A stretch of DNA of 64,000 nt from Haliotispira sp965263485 (GTDB lineage: Bacteria > Spirochaetota > Spirochaetia > SP-2023), in contig CBDHHO010000001.1 of assembly GCA_965263485.1 (NCBI GenBank), positions 930,001 to 994,000 on the forward strand. Direction: 5' to 3'. The position numbers and the translations under genes were made by a program. Below are positions 8,363-17,365 of this stretch, in pieces. Positions within the stretch are counted from its first letter, which is position 1. Each line of letters begins with the position of its first letter. The notes under the pieces were generated by a model. That model saw nothing but the letters and a program-made list of their open reading frames with translations, was not told the DNA's origin and ran no database searches.

Positions 8363-9328
8363 ATGAAAAAGCAAATTCTCATACTAATACTGGCCTTTGT
8401 GATGGTTATTCCATCGGACATAGCAGCCAGAGGACAGAGCAGTGGTAATAATACGGTTGTTATTGGTGTCGCATTGATGTCTCTACGCCATCCTTATTTC
8501 CAAACGATGAAAGAGGGCATGGATAAATATGCGGGGGAAAAAGGGATAGTTTTAAAATTTGCCGATGCTGACTTTGATCTGGGGAAACAAAGTAATCAAA
8601 TGAAAGATTTTGTTGTCCAAAAAGTCGATGTGATATTTGTTACACCACTTGATGCAAAAGGACTTAATCCCAGCATCAATAGCGCAGTAGATGCAGGGAT
8701 TCCTGTTATATGTATCGATACGGATGCCCCTGGTTCAAAAAGGCTCACGAAGATTGCATCAGATAATTACCTCGGAGGCAAGATTGCAGCGGAACTGATG
8801 ATCGAAGCTCTGGAAAAGCGAAACGTTCAACAAGGAGTTGTCATGATAGCAGACCATGCCGGAGTAACTTCCACACAGGAACGCGGTTCTGGTTTTAAAG
8901 ATTTGATGGCTGAAAAAATGCCTCAGATCAGTATTGAGGCTATGAATGCAGTCGGTCAACGAGATAAAGCCATGAATATTACAGAAGATGCGATTCAGCG
9001 ATTCGGGGAACAGTTAGTAGGAATCTTTGGAGTTAACGATGACACATCCTTAGGAGCTCTCTCATCTGTAGAAAGGGCAAAGCGCCTCAGTGATATTTCC
9101 ATTGTCGGATATGATGCGGGAGAAGAGTCTATCGCCGCAATAAAGGCGGGGAAAATAGTCGGAGATACCATCCAGTTTCCCAGCAAAATGGGGCAAATGG
9201 CAATAGATGTCGCCTTGGAATATTTAAGTGGACGGAAAACTGAGTTTCCTGACTTTATGCCAGTCGAAGTAGGAACATATACTCAAAAAGGGCGAGTCGA
9301 TTTGAATGGGAATGTGATCGGCCAATAA
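8363..9328 (+). CDS. Ribose-type ABC transporter periplasmic sugar-binding protein
   Basis: A 321-residue RbsB-like protein (periplasmic binding protein type 1 fold). It has a cleavable signal, MKKQILILILAFVMVIP, ending around AARGQSS. Next come VVIGVALMSLRHPYFQTMKE, QMKDFVVQKVDVIFVTPLDA, the hinge words PVICIDTDAPG and IASDNYLGG, and VGYDAGEESIAAIKAGKI near the C-terminus. These proteins bind free monosaccharides or related polyols. It is the first gene of the second importer and sits directly behind a promoter with the LacI operator. The exact ligand cannot be read from sequence. Confidence 0.88.
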   Translation: MKKQILILILAFVMVIPSDIAARGQSSGNNTVVIGVALMSLRHPYFQTMKEGMDKYAGEKGIVLKFADADFDLGKQSNQMKDFVVQKVDVIFVTPLDAKGLNPSINSAVDAGIPVICIDTDAPGSKRLTKIASDNYLGGKIAAELMIEALEKRNVQQGVVMIADHAGVTSTQERGSGFKDLMAEKMPQISIEAMNAVGQRDKAMNITEDAIQRFGEQLVGIFGVNDDTSLGALSSVERAKRLSDISIVGYDAGEESIAAIKAGKIVGDTIQFPSKMGQMAIDVALEYLSGRKTEFPDFMPVEVGTYTQKGRVDLNGNVIGQ

Positions 9329-9358
9329 TCCTTTATCAAAAGGATATAGATCGTTTAT

Positions 9359-9394
9359 CGTGGAACATTGTTTCTGCCCAATCAATGTTCCACG
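9359..9394 (+). promoter_or_regulatory. Intercistronic hairpin between binding protein and permease
   Basis: A perfect 12-bp inverted repeat, CGTGGAACATTG (9359-9370) and CAATGTTCCACG (9383-9394), with a 12-base loop and no T run after it. A stable stem-loop just after a binding-protein gene and before its permease is the usual arrangement that protects the upstream mRNA segment, giving excess binding protein over membrane subunits. Confidence 0.65.
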
Positions 9395-9410
9395 CTGGTG
9401 GTTTTGAATA

Positions 9411-10418
9411 GTGAATTTTGTATTTTTAATAAAATCAAGGTATTCCCGTGATTGTACTTCGGGTAAGAATTATCTAAGTACCGTTGCGTTATTACTTTTT
9501 CTTGTACTTGTGATGTTTTTCTTAACCGATGTATTGCAACTAAATAATAGTAGTGGGAAAAGATTGTTTCTTACTGAAAGTAACATTAGAAATATTTTAA
9601 ACCAAGTATCAATCAATGCTATTATAGCGTTTGGTATGACTATAGTGATTTTACTGAATGGTATTGATTTATCGGTGGGCTCTATGGTAGCTGTGTCAGG
9701 GGTTCTCACTTCCATATTCTTTAAAATATTACATATACCTTTGCCTTTATCATATCTTTTCGTATTAGCTTCGGGTTTTCTTATTGGCAGTTCAAATGGA
9801 TTTCTAGTTACTCGTTTCAAGCTCCCCCCGTTCATTGTGACTCTGGCAACTATGATAATTTTTCGTGGATTTTCTTTTATACTAAGCAATGGAAATTCTA
9901 TATTTATCTATGAACCATCATTTAAAGTGATTGGGAACTCCTTTATTAGCATATTTCCTATTCCAATATTAATCATGTTTTTATGTTTTATTTTAATACA
10001 TATTATGTTATCCAGTACTATATTAGGTAGAAAAATCTATTTAACTGGTGGAAATTCAGAATCAGCATGTTTTTCAGGCGTGAATATTAATAAGGTTCGA
10101 CTAATTGGTTATGCTTTAACAGGAATTTTAAGTTCTCTTAGTGGGATATTATTAGCTTCCCGTCTGGGTTCGGGTTCTCCAAATGTTGGCGTACAATATG
10201 AATTAGATGCTATCGCAGCAGTTGTAATAGGCGGTACCAGCTTTCGTGGTGGCATTGGAACGGTTGTAGGCTCTCTGATGGGAGCCTTAATACTTGGAGT
10301 TATCAGTAACGGTATGAATATGCTTGGTATCACGCCTTATATGCAATTCGTTGTCAAAGGGCTTGTGATATTAGGAGCTGTTATTTTAGATAAGATTAAA
10401 AATGGCAATGCGTTATGA
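9411..10418 (+). CDS. Ribose-type ABC transporter permease (first copy)
   Basis: A 335-residue RbsC-like permease. The signature stretch NILNQVSINAIIAFGMTIVI followed by LLNGIDLSVGSM is near residue 60, and LDAIAAVVIGGTSFRGGIGT near residue 265, both hallmarks of the family. About ten membrane segments are expected. The start given is GTG at 9411; the ribosome site is weak (GGTGG), in keeping with reduced translation after the upstream hairpin. The gene overlaps the ATPase gene by 4 bases. The DNA is clearly AT-rich. Confidence 0.85.
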   Translation: MNFVFLIKSRYSRDCTSGKNYLSTVALLLFLVLVMFFLTDVLQLNNSSGKRLFLTESNIRNILNQVSINAIIAFGMTIVILLNGIDLSVGSMVAVSGVLTSIFFKILHIPLPLSYLFVLASGFLIGSSNGFLVTRFKLPPFIVTLATMIIFRGFSFILSNGNSIFIYEPSFKVIGNSFISIFPIPILIMFLCFILIHIMLSSTILGRKIYLTGGNSESACFSGVNINKVRLIGYALTGILSSLSGILLASRLGSGSPNVGVQYELDAIAAVVIGGTSFRGGIGTVVGSLMGALILGVISNGMNMLGITPYMQFVVKGLVILGAVILDKIKNGNAL

Positions 10419-11941
10419 ATAGCACGGATAATATCATTGTTCTCGAAATGAAGGGCATATCCAAAGCTTTTCCGGGTGTAAAAGCTTTGGATAATATGAA
10501 TTTCTGTCTCAATAAGGGTTCTGTTCATGCTTTATTAGGAGAAAATGGTGCCGGTAAATCAACATTAATGAAAATACTTTCAGGTATTTACAAGGCAGAT
10601 AGGGGGGACATATATATAGATGGAGAAAAAGTCTATTTCCGGAATACGTTGGATTCTCAACAAAAAGGAATTAGCATCATTCACCAAGAGCTTAACCTCT
10701 GCTGGAACCTTTCTGTTGCAGAAAATATCCTTTTAAACCGTGTGCCTACTGGATTATTGGGATATTGCAAGCGCCAAAAGATGAACCAGAAGGTCGAAAA
10801 AATTCTGGCAGGGCTGGGAATGGGGCATCTACGTCCAGACCATCTGGTAGATCATTTAAGTATTGCCAATCAACAGATGGTTGAGATTGCAAAGGCTATT
10901 TCCATCGATGCTAACATTCTCATCATGGATGAACCTACTTCTTCTTTGACGGAAAAAGAGGAAAAAATGCTATTTAAAATAATCAAAACGCTACAATCTC
11001 AAGGAGTCTCAATTATCTACATATCACATAAATTAGATGAAATTTTTGAAATTTGTGATGAAGTTACTGTTATTCGAGATGGAATTTGTATTCAAACCCT
11101 TTCTATTGCAGAAACAAATCATAATTCGTTAATCGAATTAATGGTAGGACGTTCCATTAACATGATCTATCCGTGTACCTCAAAAGATAATCTGAACGGA
11201 ACTTGCGATGAAGAAATTGTTTTTGAAGTAAGACATATTAAGAAACGAGGCTTAGTGGATAATGTCAGTTTTCAAGTTCGAAAAGGAGAAATATTAGGTT
11301 TCTCTGGCTTGATAGGTGCTGGTAGAACAGAAATGGCCAAAACGCTTTTTGGTCGCTGGCAAAAAGATGCCGGAACTGTATATCTCAGGGGGGAAGAAGT
11401 ACAAATTAATAGCACTAGTGCTGCAATCAAACATGGTATAGCTTTTGTCCCGGAAGATCGAAAGAAGGAAGGTCTTAATCTTCTTGCCAGTGTTAAAGAT
11501 AATGTTCTGTCATCAAATCTGGATCTCATTAAAAGTTTTATGGGGATCGTCAACACCAGAAAAGAAAAATTTCTTGCAGAAGATTGTGTAACTAAATTAA
11601 AAGTAAAAACTCCTAGTATTAATACTTTAGTCAGTAATTTAAGTGGTGGTAATCAGCAAAAATTAATTATTTCCCGCTGGCTTACCAAACACATTAAGGT
11701 ATTAATTTTAGATGAACCGACCAGAGGAATTGACGTAGGGGCAAAATCAGAAATTTATGAATTAATCAGGATACTTGCGAATCAGGGTATTGCCGTAATT
11801 ATGATTTCATCTGAACTCCCGGAAGTCTTGGGTATGAGTGATAGAATTGCAGTAATGCGAGGCGGGACAATTGTACAGACGCTTACTAAAGAAGAGTTTT
11901 CACAAGAAAAAATTATGTATTATGCGACAGGATGGGATTAA
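10415..11941 (+). CDS. Ribose-type ABC transporter ATP-binding protein (tandem ATPase)
   Basis: A 508-residue protein with two ABC domains, as in RbsA/MglA. The first domain has Walker A GENGAGKST and Walker B ILIMDEPTSSL. The second has the usual altered Walker A (GLIGAGRTE), signature LSGGNQQK and Walker B VLILDEPTRGIDVGAKSEIY. It powers import through the flanking permeases. It overlaps the previous gene by 4 bases, and its stop overlaps the next start (TAATG). It is the only transport ATPase in the window, and it belongs to a different class from the one MalFG permeases need. Confidence 0.92.
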   Translation: MNSTDNIIVLEMKGISKAFPGVKALDNMNFCLNKGSVHALLGENGAGKSTLMKILSGIYKADRGDIYIDGEKVYFRNTLDSQQKGISIIHQELNLCWNLSVAENILLNRVPTGLLGYCKRQKMNQKVEKILAGLGMGHLRPDHLVDHLSIANQQMVEIAKAISIDANILIMDEPTSSLTEKEEKMLFKIIKTLQSQGVSIIYISHKLDEIFEICDEVTVIRDGICIQTLSIAETNHNSLIELMVGRSINMIYPCTSKDNLNGTCDEEIVFEVRHIKKRGLVDNVSFQVRKGEILGFSGLIGAGRTEMAKTLFGRWQKDAGTVYLRGEEVQINSTSAAIKHGIAFVPEDRKKEGLNLLASVKDNVLSSNLDLIKSFMGIVNTRKEKFLAEDCVTKLKVKTPSINTLVSNLSGGNQQKLIISRWLTKHIKVLILDEPTRGIDVGAKSEIYELIRILANQGIAVIMISSELPEVLGMSDRIAVMRGGTIVQTLTKEEFSQEKIMYYATGWD

Positions 11942-12963
11942 TGAAAACAATTTGGCATACTTTCAGAAAAAACGGCCCGATAGTTGCAATTATAGTTATT
12001 AATACGCTTCTGTTTTTTTTAGTTGATATATTACGTATTAATAACTATACAGAAACATGGATCTTTCTAAGTTATGAAAATTTTCTGAACATTCTTTATC
12101 AAGTTGCAATTAATGCAATTATTGCTTTTGCGATGACACAGATCATTATCATCAATGGTATTGATCTTTCCGTAGGTTCCATAATATCCATTGCGGGAGT
12201 TTTACTCTGTTTTTTTATGGTTATATATAGTTTTTCTTTGTTTTTTGCTCTGCTTCTGACACTTCTATTGGGAACTATTATTGGTGTGTTTAACGGCTGC
12301 CTGGTTGCAAAATTCGATATTCCTCCATTTGTAATTACTTTAGGTGTTATGATCTTGATTAGAGGGTTATCTTTCATCCTGGTAAATGGATCCCCTGTTT
12401 TTAACGATCAACCAGAATTTTTATATATTGGCAATGGTTATTTATTTGGAATACCTATACCCATATATATACTCATATTAATGTTTTTATTTTTTAGATA
12501 CTTATTGCAATTTAATCGTTTTGGCTTACACATTTATGCACTGGGAGGCAATGAAGAATCAGCTCGCTTATCTGGCATCAAAATTAAATTGATTAAAATT
12601 TTGGTTTATGCTCATTCGGGTTTAGCTGCCTCTGTCAGTGGCATTATCCTTGCATCTCGACTCGGTTCGGGACAACCGCTGGCAGGGGAAGGTTATGAAC
12701 TCGATGCCATTACTGCTGTGATTATTGGTGGTGCCAGCTTCGGAGGGGGAATTGGCACGATGGGAGGGACTCTGGCAGGAGCCATCATCATTGGGCTAAT
12801 CAGCAATGGGATGAATTTGTTAGACATCCCCCCCTACTCTCAATGGGTAATCAAAGGACTGTTAATCCTGATTGTCGTTGTTATTAAGCAAGCTCTAACG
12901 CAAAAACAAATTCATACACCCATTGTAATTAATGATGATAACAAAGTTTGTGAATTTCCATAA
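11941..12963 (+). CDS. Ribose-type ABC transporter permease (second copy)
   Basis: A second RbsC-like permease (340 residues from the ATG at 11941, which overlaps the ATPase stop as TAATG; an in-frame ATG at 11932 would add 3 residues). It carries INAIIAFAMTQIIIINGIDL and then SVGSI, and LDAITAVIIGGASFGGGIGT, closely parallel to the first permease. Two non-identical permeases around one RbsA suggest a heterodimeric channel. The gene is AT-rich. A MITE was inserted 12 bases after the stop codon, between this gene and the alcohol dehydrogenase. Confidence 0.86.
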   Translation: MKTIWHTFRKNGPIVAIIVINTLLFFLVDILRINNYTETWIFLSYENFLNILYQVAINAIIAFAMTQIIIINGIDLSVGSIISIAGVLLCFFMVIYSFSLFFALLLTLLLGTIIGVFNGCLVAKFDIPPFVITLGVMILIRGLSFILVNGSPVFNDQPEFLYIGNGYLFGIPIPIYILILMFLFFRYLLQFNRFGLHIYALGGNEESARLSGIKIKLIKILVYAHSGLAASVSGIILASRLGSGQPLAGEGYELDAITAVIIGGASFGGGIGTMGGTLAGAIIIGLISNGMNLLDIPPYSQWVIKGLLILIVVVIKQALTQKQIHTPIVINDDNKVCEFP

Positions 12964-12975
12964 AACTAATCTTAT

Positions 12976-13139
12976 GGGAACCTCTAAAAATTCCAATTCC
13001 GCGCTGAATCGCGATCTTGTTGCCGAATAGCTTCGTCAGCAAAACCTTACCATACAACAAAGTATGCTTTGGCTTCACTTCCTCGCCATCGGCAAAATCT
13101 CGCTGATTCAGCATCGAAAGCGAATTTTTAGAGGTTCCC
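12976..13139. repeat. Complete 164-bp MITE with TTAT target duplication
   Basis: The ends are GGGAACCTCTAAAAATTC and GAATTTTTAGAGGTTCCC, flanked by TTAT at 12972-12975 and 13140-13143. The interior is an imperfect fold-back with the shared core CATACAACAAAGTATG. It is in the opposite orientation to, and close in sequence to, the copy at 34040-34203. Confidence 0.9.
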
Positions 13140-13181
13140 TTATAATTATTACTGGAAAACTACTAAATAAAGGAGTTAGTT

Positions 13182-14330
13182 ATGAAAGGAAACATCTCAA
13201 ATTTCCTGACCCCAGCAAATTTAAAGTTTGGGGAAGGTGCTATTCGGGAAATTCCTGTTGTTTTAAGTGAACAGGGCCATAAAAAAATTCTTGTTGTTAC
13301 AGACAAAAATCTTTTAGCAACAGGAATTCCCGAAAAGATTCTGACCTTAGTTCAGGAAAAAGGAATTCAAACAATTTTGTTTTCCGAAGTCCGAGAGAAT
13401 CCGACAGAAAAAAATGTGGAGCAAGGACGTGATATTATTCTCGAAAATCACTGTGATGCAGTACTCGCTGTCGGGGGAGGAAGTTCCATGGACGCAGCCA
13501 AGGCTATGTCCATGCTCAGCGCACAGGGGCGTAATACCGCAATTGCAGATTATGAATATGGCCTGCAAGCAATCACGAAGCGGGGTCCGGCAATCTATTT
13601 AGTTCCCACAACCAGCGGCACAGGGAGTGAAGCTACCTTCTGGTCTGTCATTACCAACGAGAAAACCCACCGAAAATTTGATGTCGGCAGTCCCTACATG
13701 GCAGCCTCGGTTTCGTTTGTCGACCCAGAACTTACATATACCCTCCCCCCCGCCATTACAGCCGCTACTGGTATGGATGCGCTGTGTCATGGTTTTGAAT
13801 CTTTGGTGACCCAAAACTCCTGGAATCCGACAAAAGCTTTAGCCCTTGAAGCAATCAGCCTCGTCTCAGCCAATCTCTTCACAGCATTCAGTGAAGCTGA
13901 AAACAAAGCAGCCAGGAGGTCTGTCATGCTGGGGAGTATGATCGCCGGAATGAGCTTCCCAAATGCTGGTTTAGGAGCCGTTCATGGCCTTACCGCTCCT
14001 CTGGGCGGGCATTTTGGGGTGCCCCATGGCGTGGCGAATGCTATCGTGTTGCCTGTCGTCATGGACTATAACTTGCAACAAGTGCAGGAGGACTACGCAG
14101 AAGCTGCAACAGTGATGAATTGTAGCGATAAAACAGGAGCAGGTGCCATTTCATTCATTTCGGAATTAAACCGGAAGATGAATATTCCAAATTTGAGCTC
14201 TTTCGGAGTACAGGAAAAAGACTTGGAAATGCTGGCAGAAGATGCACTTGGCAGGAATTCAAACTGCAACTCGAATCCCGTCAAAGTAAGTAAATCTGAC
14301 GCCGTAGAACTTTTACGGAAATGCCTGTAA
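13182..14330 (+). CDS. Iron-containing alcohol dehydrogenase
   Basis: A 382-residue group III (Fe-dependent) alcohol dehydrogenase, full length for the family. Seen are the NAD-binding GGGSSMDAAKAM, PTTSGTGSEAT, and the metal-site blocks TGMDALCHGFESL and GLGAVHGLTAPLGGHFGVPHG. These enzymes reduce or oxidise short aldehydes and alcohols such as lactaldehyde/propanediol or butanol with NAD(H). Start chosen at the ATG behind AAAGGAG (13182). It follows the ribose-type importer and precedes the aldehyde dehydrogenase, which fits a two-step alcohol to aldehyde to acid route. The substrate is inferred only from context. Confidence 0.9.
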   Translation: MKGNISNFLTPANLKFGEGAIREIPVVLSEQGHKKILVVTDKNLLATGIPEKILTLVQEKGIQTILFSEVRENPTEKNVEQGRDIILENHCDAVLAVGGGSSMDAAKAMSMLSAQGRNTAIADYEYGLQAITKRGPAIYLVPTTSGTGSEATFWSVITNEKTHRKFDVGSPYMAASVSFVDPELTYTLPPAITAATGMDALCHGFESLVTQNSWNPTKALALEAISLVSANLFTAFSEAENKAARRSVMLGSMIAGMSFPNAGLGAVHGLTAPLGGHFGVPHGVANAIVLPVVMDYNLQQVQEDYAEAATVMNCSDKTGAGAISFISELNRKMNIPNLSSFGVQEKDLEMLAEDALGRNSNCNSNPVKVSKSDAVELLRKCL

Positions 14331-14342
14331 ATATTCCGATTA

Positions 14343-14364
14343 GTAATTAGATCAATCTGATTAC
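14343..14364. promoter_or_regulatory. Relaxed LacI-type operator before the aldehyde dehydrogenase
   Basis: GTAATTAGATCAATCTGATTAC is a near-palindrome whose core TTAGATCAATCTGA matches the TTAGATCGATCTAA core of the two perfect sites at 12 of 14 positions. It lies 13 bases after the alcohol dehydrogenase stop and 50 bases before the ALDH start. I could not pick out a convincing -35/-10 pair here. Confidence 0.55.
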
Positions 14365-14414
14365 TTAAATTATTCGGCATTACCCTAATTGCAGAAAAGA
14401 AAGGAACCCCACAC

Positions 14415-15908
14415 ATGCTACACATTTCCGAAACCCGGATAGAAGTATCCCACTATCAAATGCTTATCGGCGGGCAGTGGAAAGATACTGCTGGCGGCAA
14501 AGTAATTGAGCGCCTGAGCCCGGCACACGATACCCTGGTCTCACGGGCCCCGGCCGGCACGGCAGAAGATGCGGACCAGGCGATCTCTGCGGCTGAAACA
14601 ACCCATCGAAAAGGCTCCTGGAGACACTTACCCCAGCGGGAACGCTCCAATCTGCTGCTGCAGGTTGCCGACCGGATCCGGCAGGATCGAGATGAGCTCG
14701 CTCTGGTCGAAAGTCTGGAAAGCGGCAAACCCTACGTTCAGGCAAAAATGGAAGTCGAACTCGCAGCAAATCTCTGGCAATACGCCTCCGGCCTTACCGT
14801 TCACGGAGATTCCTACAATAATTTGGAAAACGAAAAAATAGCCTGTGTCGTGCGCGAGCCCATAGGCGTGGTTTCCATTATCACGCCGTGGAACTTCCCC
14901 CTGCTGATAGTCAGCCAGAAACTGCCCTTCGCTCTGGCTGCCGGGTGCACTACAGTAATTAAGCCCAGCGAACTGACCCCCGGCACCACCTTCCGGCTGG
15001 GAGCTATACTACAGGAGATCGGTTTCCCGCCGGGAGTCGTCAATATTGTCAATGGCTATGGCGATACTGTCGGGCAACGATTGGTGGAGCACCCTGCAGT
15101 CCGCATGATCTCGTTCACCGGTTCGAGTCCGTTGGGCAAGAAAATTGCAGCGGTAGCGGGAAGCCGCTTGAAGCATGTGGAACTCGAGCTCGGCGGCAAG
15201 AATCCCTTCGTCCTTTTTGCTGATGCCAAACAGGAAGAAGCCGCCGATGCGCTGGCCTTCGGCCTGTGCTTCAACGCGGGGGAATGCTGCAATTCATCGA
15301 GCCGCCTGATCGTGGAAGAAAGCTGCGCCGAAAGCTTCTTTGCGCTGCTGAAGACAAAACTCTCCCAAGTGAAAGTAGGCGATCCTCTGGACGAAAAAAC
15401 ACAGGTCGGAGCCATTATCCACCGGGAGCATTACGACAAAATCTGCGCCTGCCTGCAAAAAGGGCTGGATGCCGGCGCAGAGCTGATTTACGGCAGCGAG
15501 CCCCTGCAATCCAGCAGCGGACTCTTTCTCTCACCGAGCGTCCTGCTCACAAAGGATCCCAGTGACGCCATTATCCGGGACGAAATCTTCGGCCCTGTTT
15601 TGAGTGTGATGACGTTTAAGAGCAGAGATGAAGCAATGGCATTGGCCAATGCAACGGACTACGGTCTTTCGGCGGGAGTCTGGACCGGGGATCTCAACAC
15701 AGCCATGCTCTGCTCCAGAGACCTCGAAGCCGGTACCGTCTGGGTCAACACTTGGATGGACGGCTACCCGGAACTTCCCTTTGGCGGCAAGAAGAACAGC
15801 GGTCTGGGCCGGGAACTGGGGCGCTTTTCCATCGAAGCCTTCACCGAACTGAAGACCGTCGATATTTCCTTCCGCTCCGAAAGAAGCCCTTGGGTTTCTC
15901 CCTCTTAG
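14415..15908 (+). CDS. NAD(P)-dependent aldehyde dehydrogenase
   Basis: A 497-residue member of the ALDH superfamily, nearest in style to betaine-aldehyde and lactaldehyde dehydrogenases. Key blocks are ITPWNFPLLIVSQKLPFALA (cofactor site), FTGSSPLGKKIA, the general-base glutamate in LELGGKNPFVLF, the nucleophile region NAGECCNSSSR, and EIFGPVLSVM. It would oxidise an aldehyde to an acid in the cytoplasm, possibly the aldehyde made by the adjacent Fe-dehydrogenase. The 5' end of this gene was copied in part to 7904-8212. The ATG follows AAAGGAACC. Confidence 0.92.
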   Translation: MLHISETRIEVSHYQMLIGGQWKDTAGGKVIERLSPAHDTLVSRAPAGTAEDADQAISAAETTHRKGSWRHLPQRERSNLLLQVADRIRQDRDELALVESLESGKPYVQAKMEVELAANLWQYASGLTVHGDSYNNLENEKIACVVREPIGVVSIITPWNFPLLIVSQKLPFALAAGCTTVIKPSELTPGTTFRLGAILQEIGFPPGVVNIVNGYGDTVGQRLVEHPAVRMISFTGSSPLGKKIAAVAGSRLKHVELELGGKNPFVLFADAKQEEAADALAFGLCFNAGECCNSSSRLIVEESCAESFFALLKTKLSQVKVGDPLDEKTQVGAIIHREHYDKICACLQKGLDAGAELIYGSEPLQSSSGLFLSPSVLLTKDPSDAIIRDEIFGPVLSVMTFKSRDEAMALANATDYGLSAGVWTGDLNTAMLCSRDLEAGTVWVNTWMDGYPELPFGGKKNSGLGRELGRFSIEAFTELKTVDISFRSERSPWVSPS

Positions 15909-15927
15909 CACAGGCCCGGAACAAGGT

Positions 15928-17343
15928 ATGATAGACTCAAGTGAAATACCGGATTCTGCGTTAGCTGGATCGCTGCAAAATTTTCTGGTGCTCGCACCCC
16001 GGAAAATAGACCGACTGATCCGGAAATGGGGGGACGCCGACAGCGCCCCGGTACACAGTTGGCAAGGCAGCTACCGGGACCGCCCATGGACGGACTGGAC
16101 CCGGGGGTTCCTCTATGGTTCTTCTTTACTGTACAGTGAAATCAGCGGAGAAAAACACTACAGCGATCTGGTAAGTGCGCTCATCCGCAAACACATGCCC
16201 GTCCACCTGAGCCATGCAGGGGTCCACGATCACGGTTTCAACAACGTCAGTACCTACGGCAATGCCCTGAGAATGAAGAAAAAGGGGCTGTACTACGATG
16301 AGGACGAAGAAACCCTGCGCCTGGCCTTGCGGGTGTCCGGAGCGGTGCAGGCGATGCGCTTTACCCAATTGCCGGAGCACCTGGGCTACATCTATTCCTT
16401 CCACGGGCCCCACTCCCTGTTTGCAGACACCATACGCAGCCTGCGTTCCCTGGCCCTGGCCCACCAACTCGGCCAGGTATTGCTGGGAGAAAATGAACAG
16501 AGCATTAATCTTCTGCAGCGTCTCTTGGTCCATGCGGAAACGACAGCCCGCTTCTTGGTTTCTTACGGCAGGGGCAGGGATCGCTATGACGAATCGGGGC
16601 GTGTGGCCCACGAAGGGATCTTTAACACTGCCAATGGCCAGTTCCGCAGCACGGCGACCCAGCAGGGCTATTCGGCTTACTCGACCTGGACCCGGGCTCT
16701 GGCCTGGATTATGCTCGGCTATACCGAACTGGCGGAATACATTGCTGAATGCGTTGGCAGCGAAGAAATTGAGACCTTGGAGCTGCCGTACTTTCCCAAT
16801 AAAGCATCCGTACTGCAGCGCTTTGTCGAAGTGGCCCTCATCTGCTCCAATTTCTATATGCATAACAGCACTCCCTCGGGGATTCCGTTCTGGGATACCG
16901 CAGCACCAGGGCTTTACGAGGGCGCACTCCAGAAAGACTGGGAGCCCTGCCAGGCTCCGGAGGCACTCGATTCCTCTGCGGCGGCAATTGCGGCCCAGGC
17001 CTTGTTCCGCCTCGGAGAAAGCCCGCTATTCGGCATGGCATCCCGTCAGCTCATTACCAAAGAAGAGAGAAATAATTATCGTCAAGCGGCCCGGAGAATT
17101 ACTTTAACACTGTTTTCAGAACCTTATCTTGCCTCTGAGAACTGTGAAGGACTGATTCTGCACTCAGTCTACCATATCCCCAAAGGCTGGGATTATACTC
17201 CACCCGGAGCCGTCTCTCCCTGCGGAGAGTCCACCATGTGGGGCGATTACCACGCTTTGGAGCTGGCTCTGATTCTGAGTGAGACCCAGGCCGGAAGGTA
17301 CTACCGTTTTTATGGGCAGGAACCCTGCAGGCATTTTGAGTGA
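15928..17343 (+). CDS. GH88-like unsaturated glucuronyl hydrolase family protein
   Basis: A 471-residue protein with the (alpha/alpha)6-barrel motifs of family 88 unsaturated glucuronyl hydrolases. They are HDHGFNNVSTYGN (position of the first catalytic Asp), FADTIRSLRSLALAH (second Asp region), QGYSAYSTWTRALAWIMLG, PSGIPFWDTAAPG, DSSAAAIAAQALFRLG and CGESTMWGDYHALELAL. No signal peptide is seen, so it would act in the cytoplasm on imported unsaturated uronyl disaccharides or similar. It sits between the aldehyde dehydrogenase (20-base gap) and the LacI gene (23-base gap). Family membership is inferred from motif order; substrate specificity is open. Confidence 0.72.
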   Translation: MIDSSEIPDSALAGSLQNFLVLAPRKIDRLIRKWGDADSAPVHSWQGSYRDRPWTDWTRGFLYGSSLLYSEISGEKHYSDLVSALIRKHMPVHLSHAGVHDHGFNNVSTYGNALRMKKKGLYYDEDEETLRLALRVSGAVQAMRFTQLPEHLGYIYSFHGPHSLFADTIRSLRSLALAHQLGQVLLGENEQSINLLQRLLVHAETTARFLVSYGRGRDRYDESGRVAHEGIFNTANGQFRSTATQQGYSAYSTWTRALAWIMLGYTELAEYIAECVGSEEIETLELPYFPNKASVLQRFVEVALICSNFYMHNSTPSGIPFWDTAAPGLYEGALQKDWEPCQAPEALDSSAAAIAAQALFRLGESPLFGMASRQLITKEERNNYRQAARRITLTLFSEPYLASENCEGLILHSVYHIPKGWDYTPPGAVSPCGESTMWGDYHALELALILSETQAGRYYRFYGQEPCRHFE

Positions 17344-17365
17344 ATCTCACATTGAAGGGGCTACC

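Noticed and set aside
15928..17343. Naming the gene as a proven unsaturated chondroitin disaccharide hydrolase
   Set aside because: GH88 motifs are visible but substrate-specific residues cannot be confirmed by eye; only the family is claimed.
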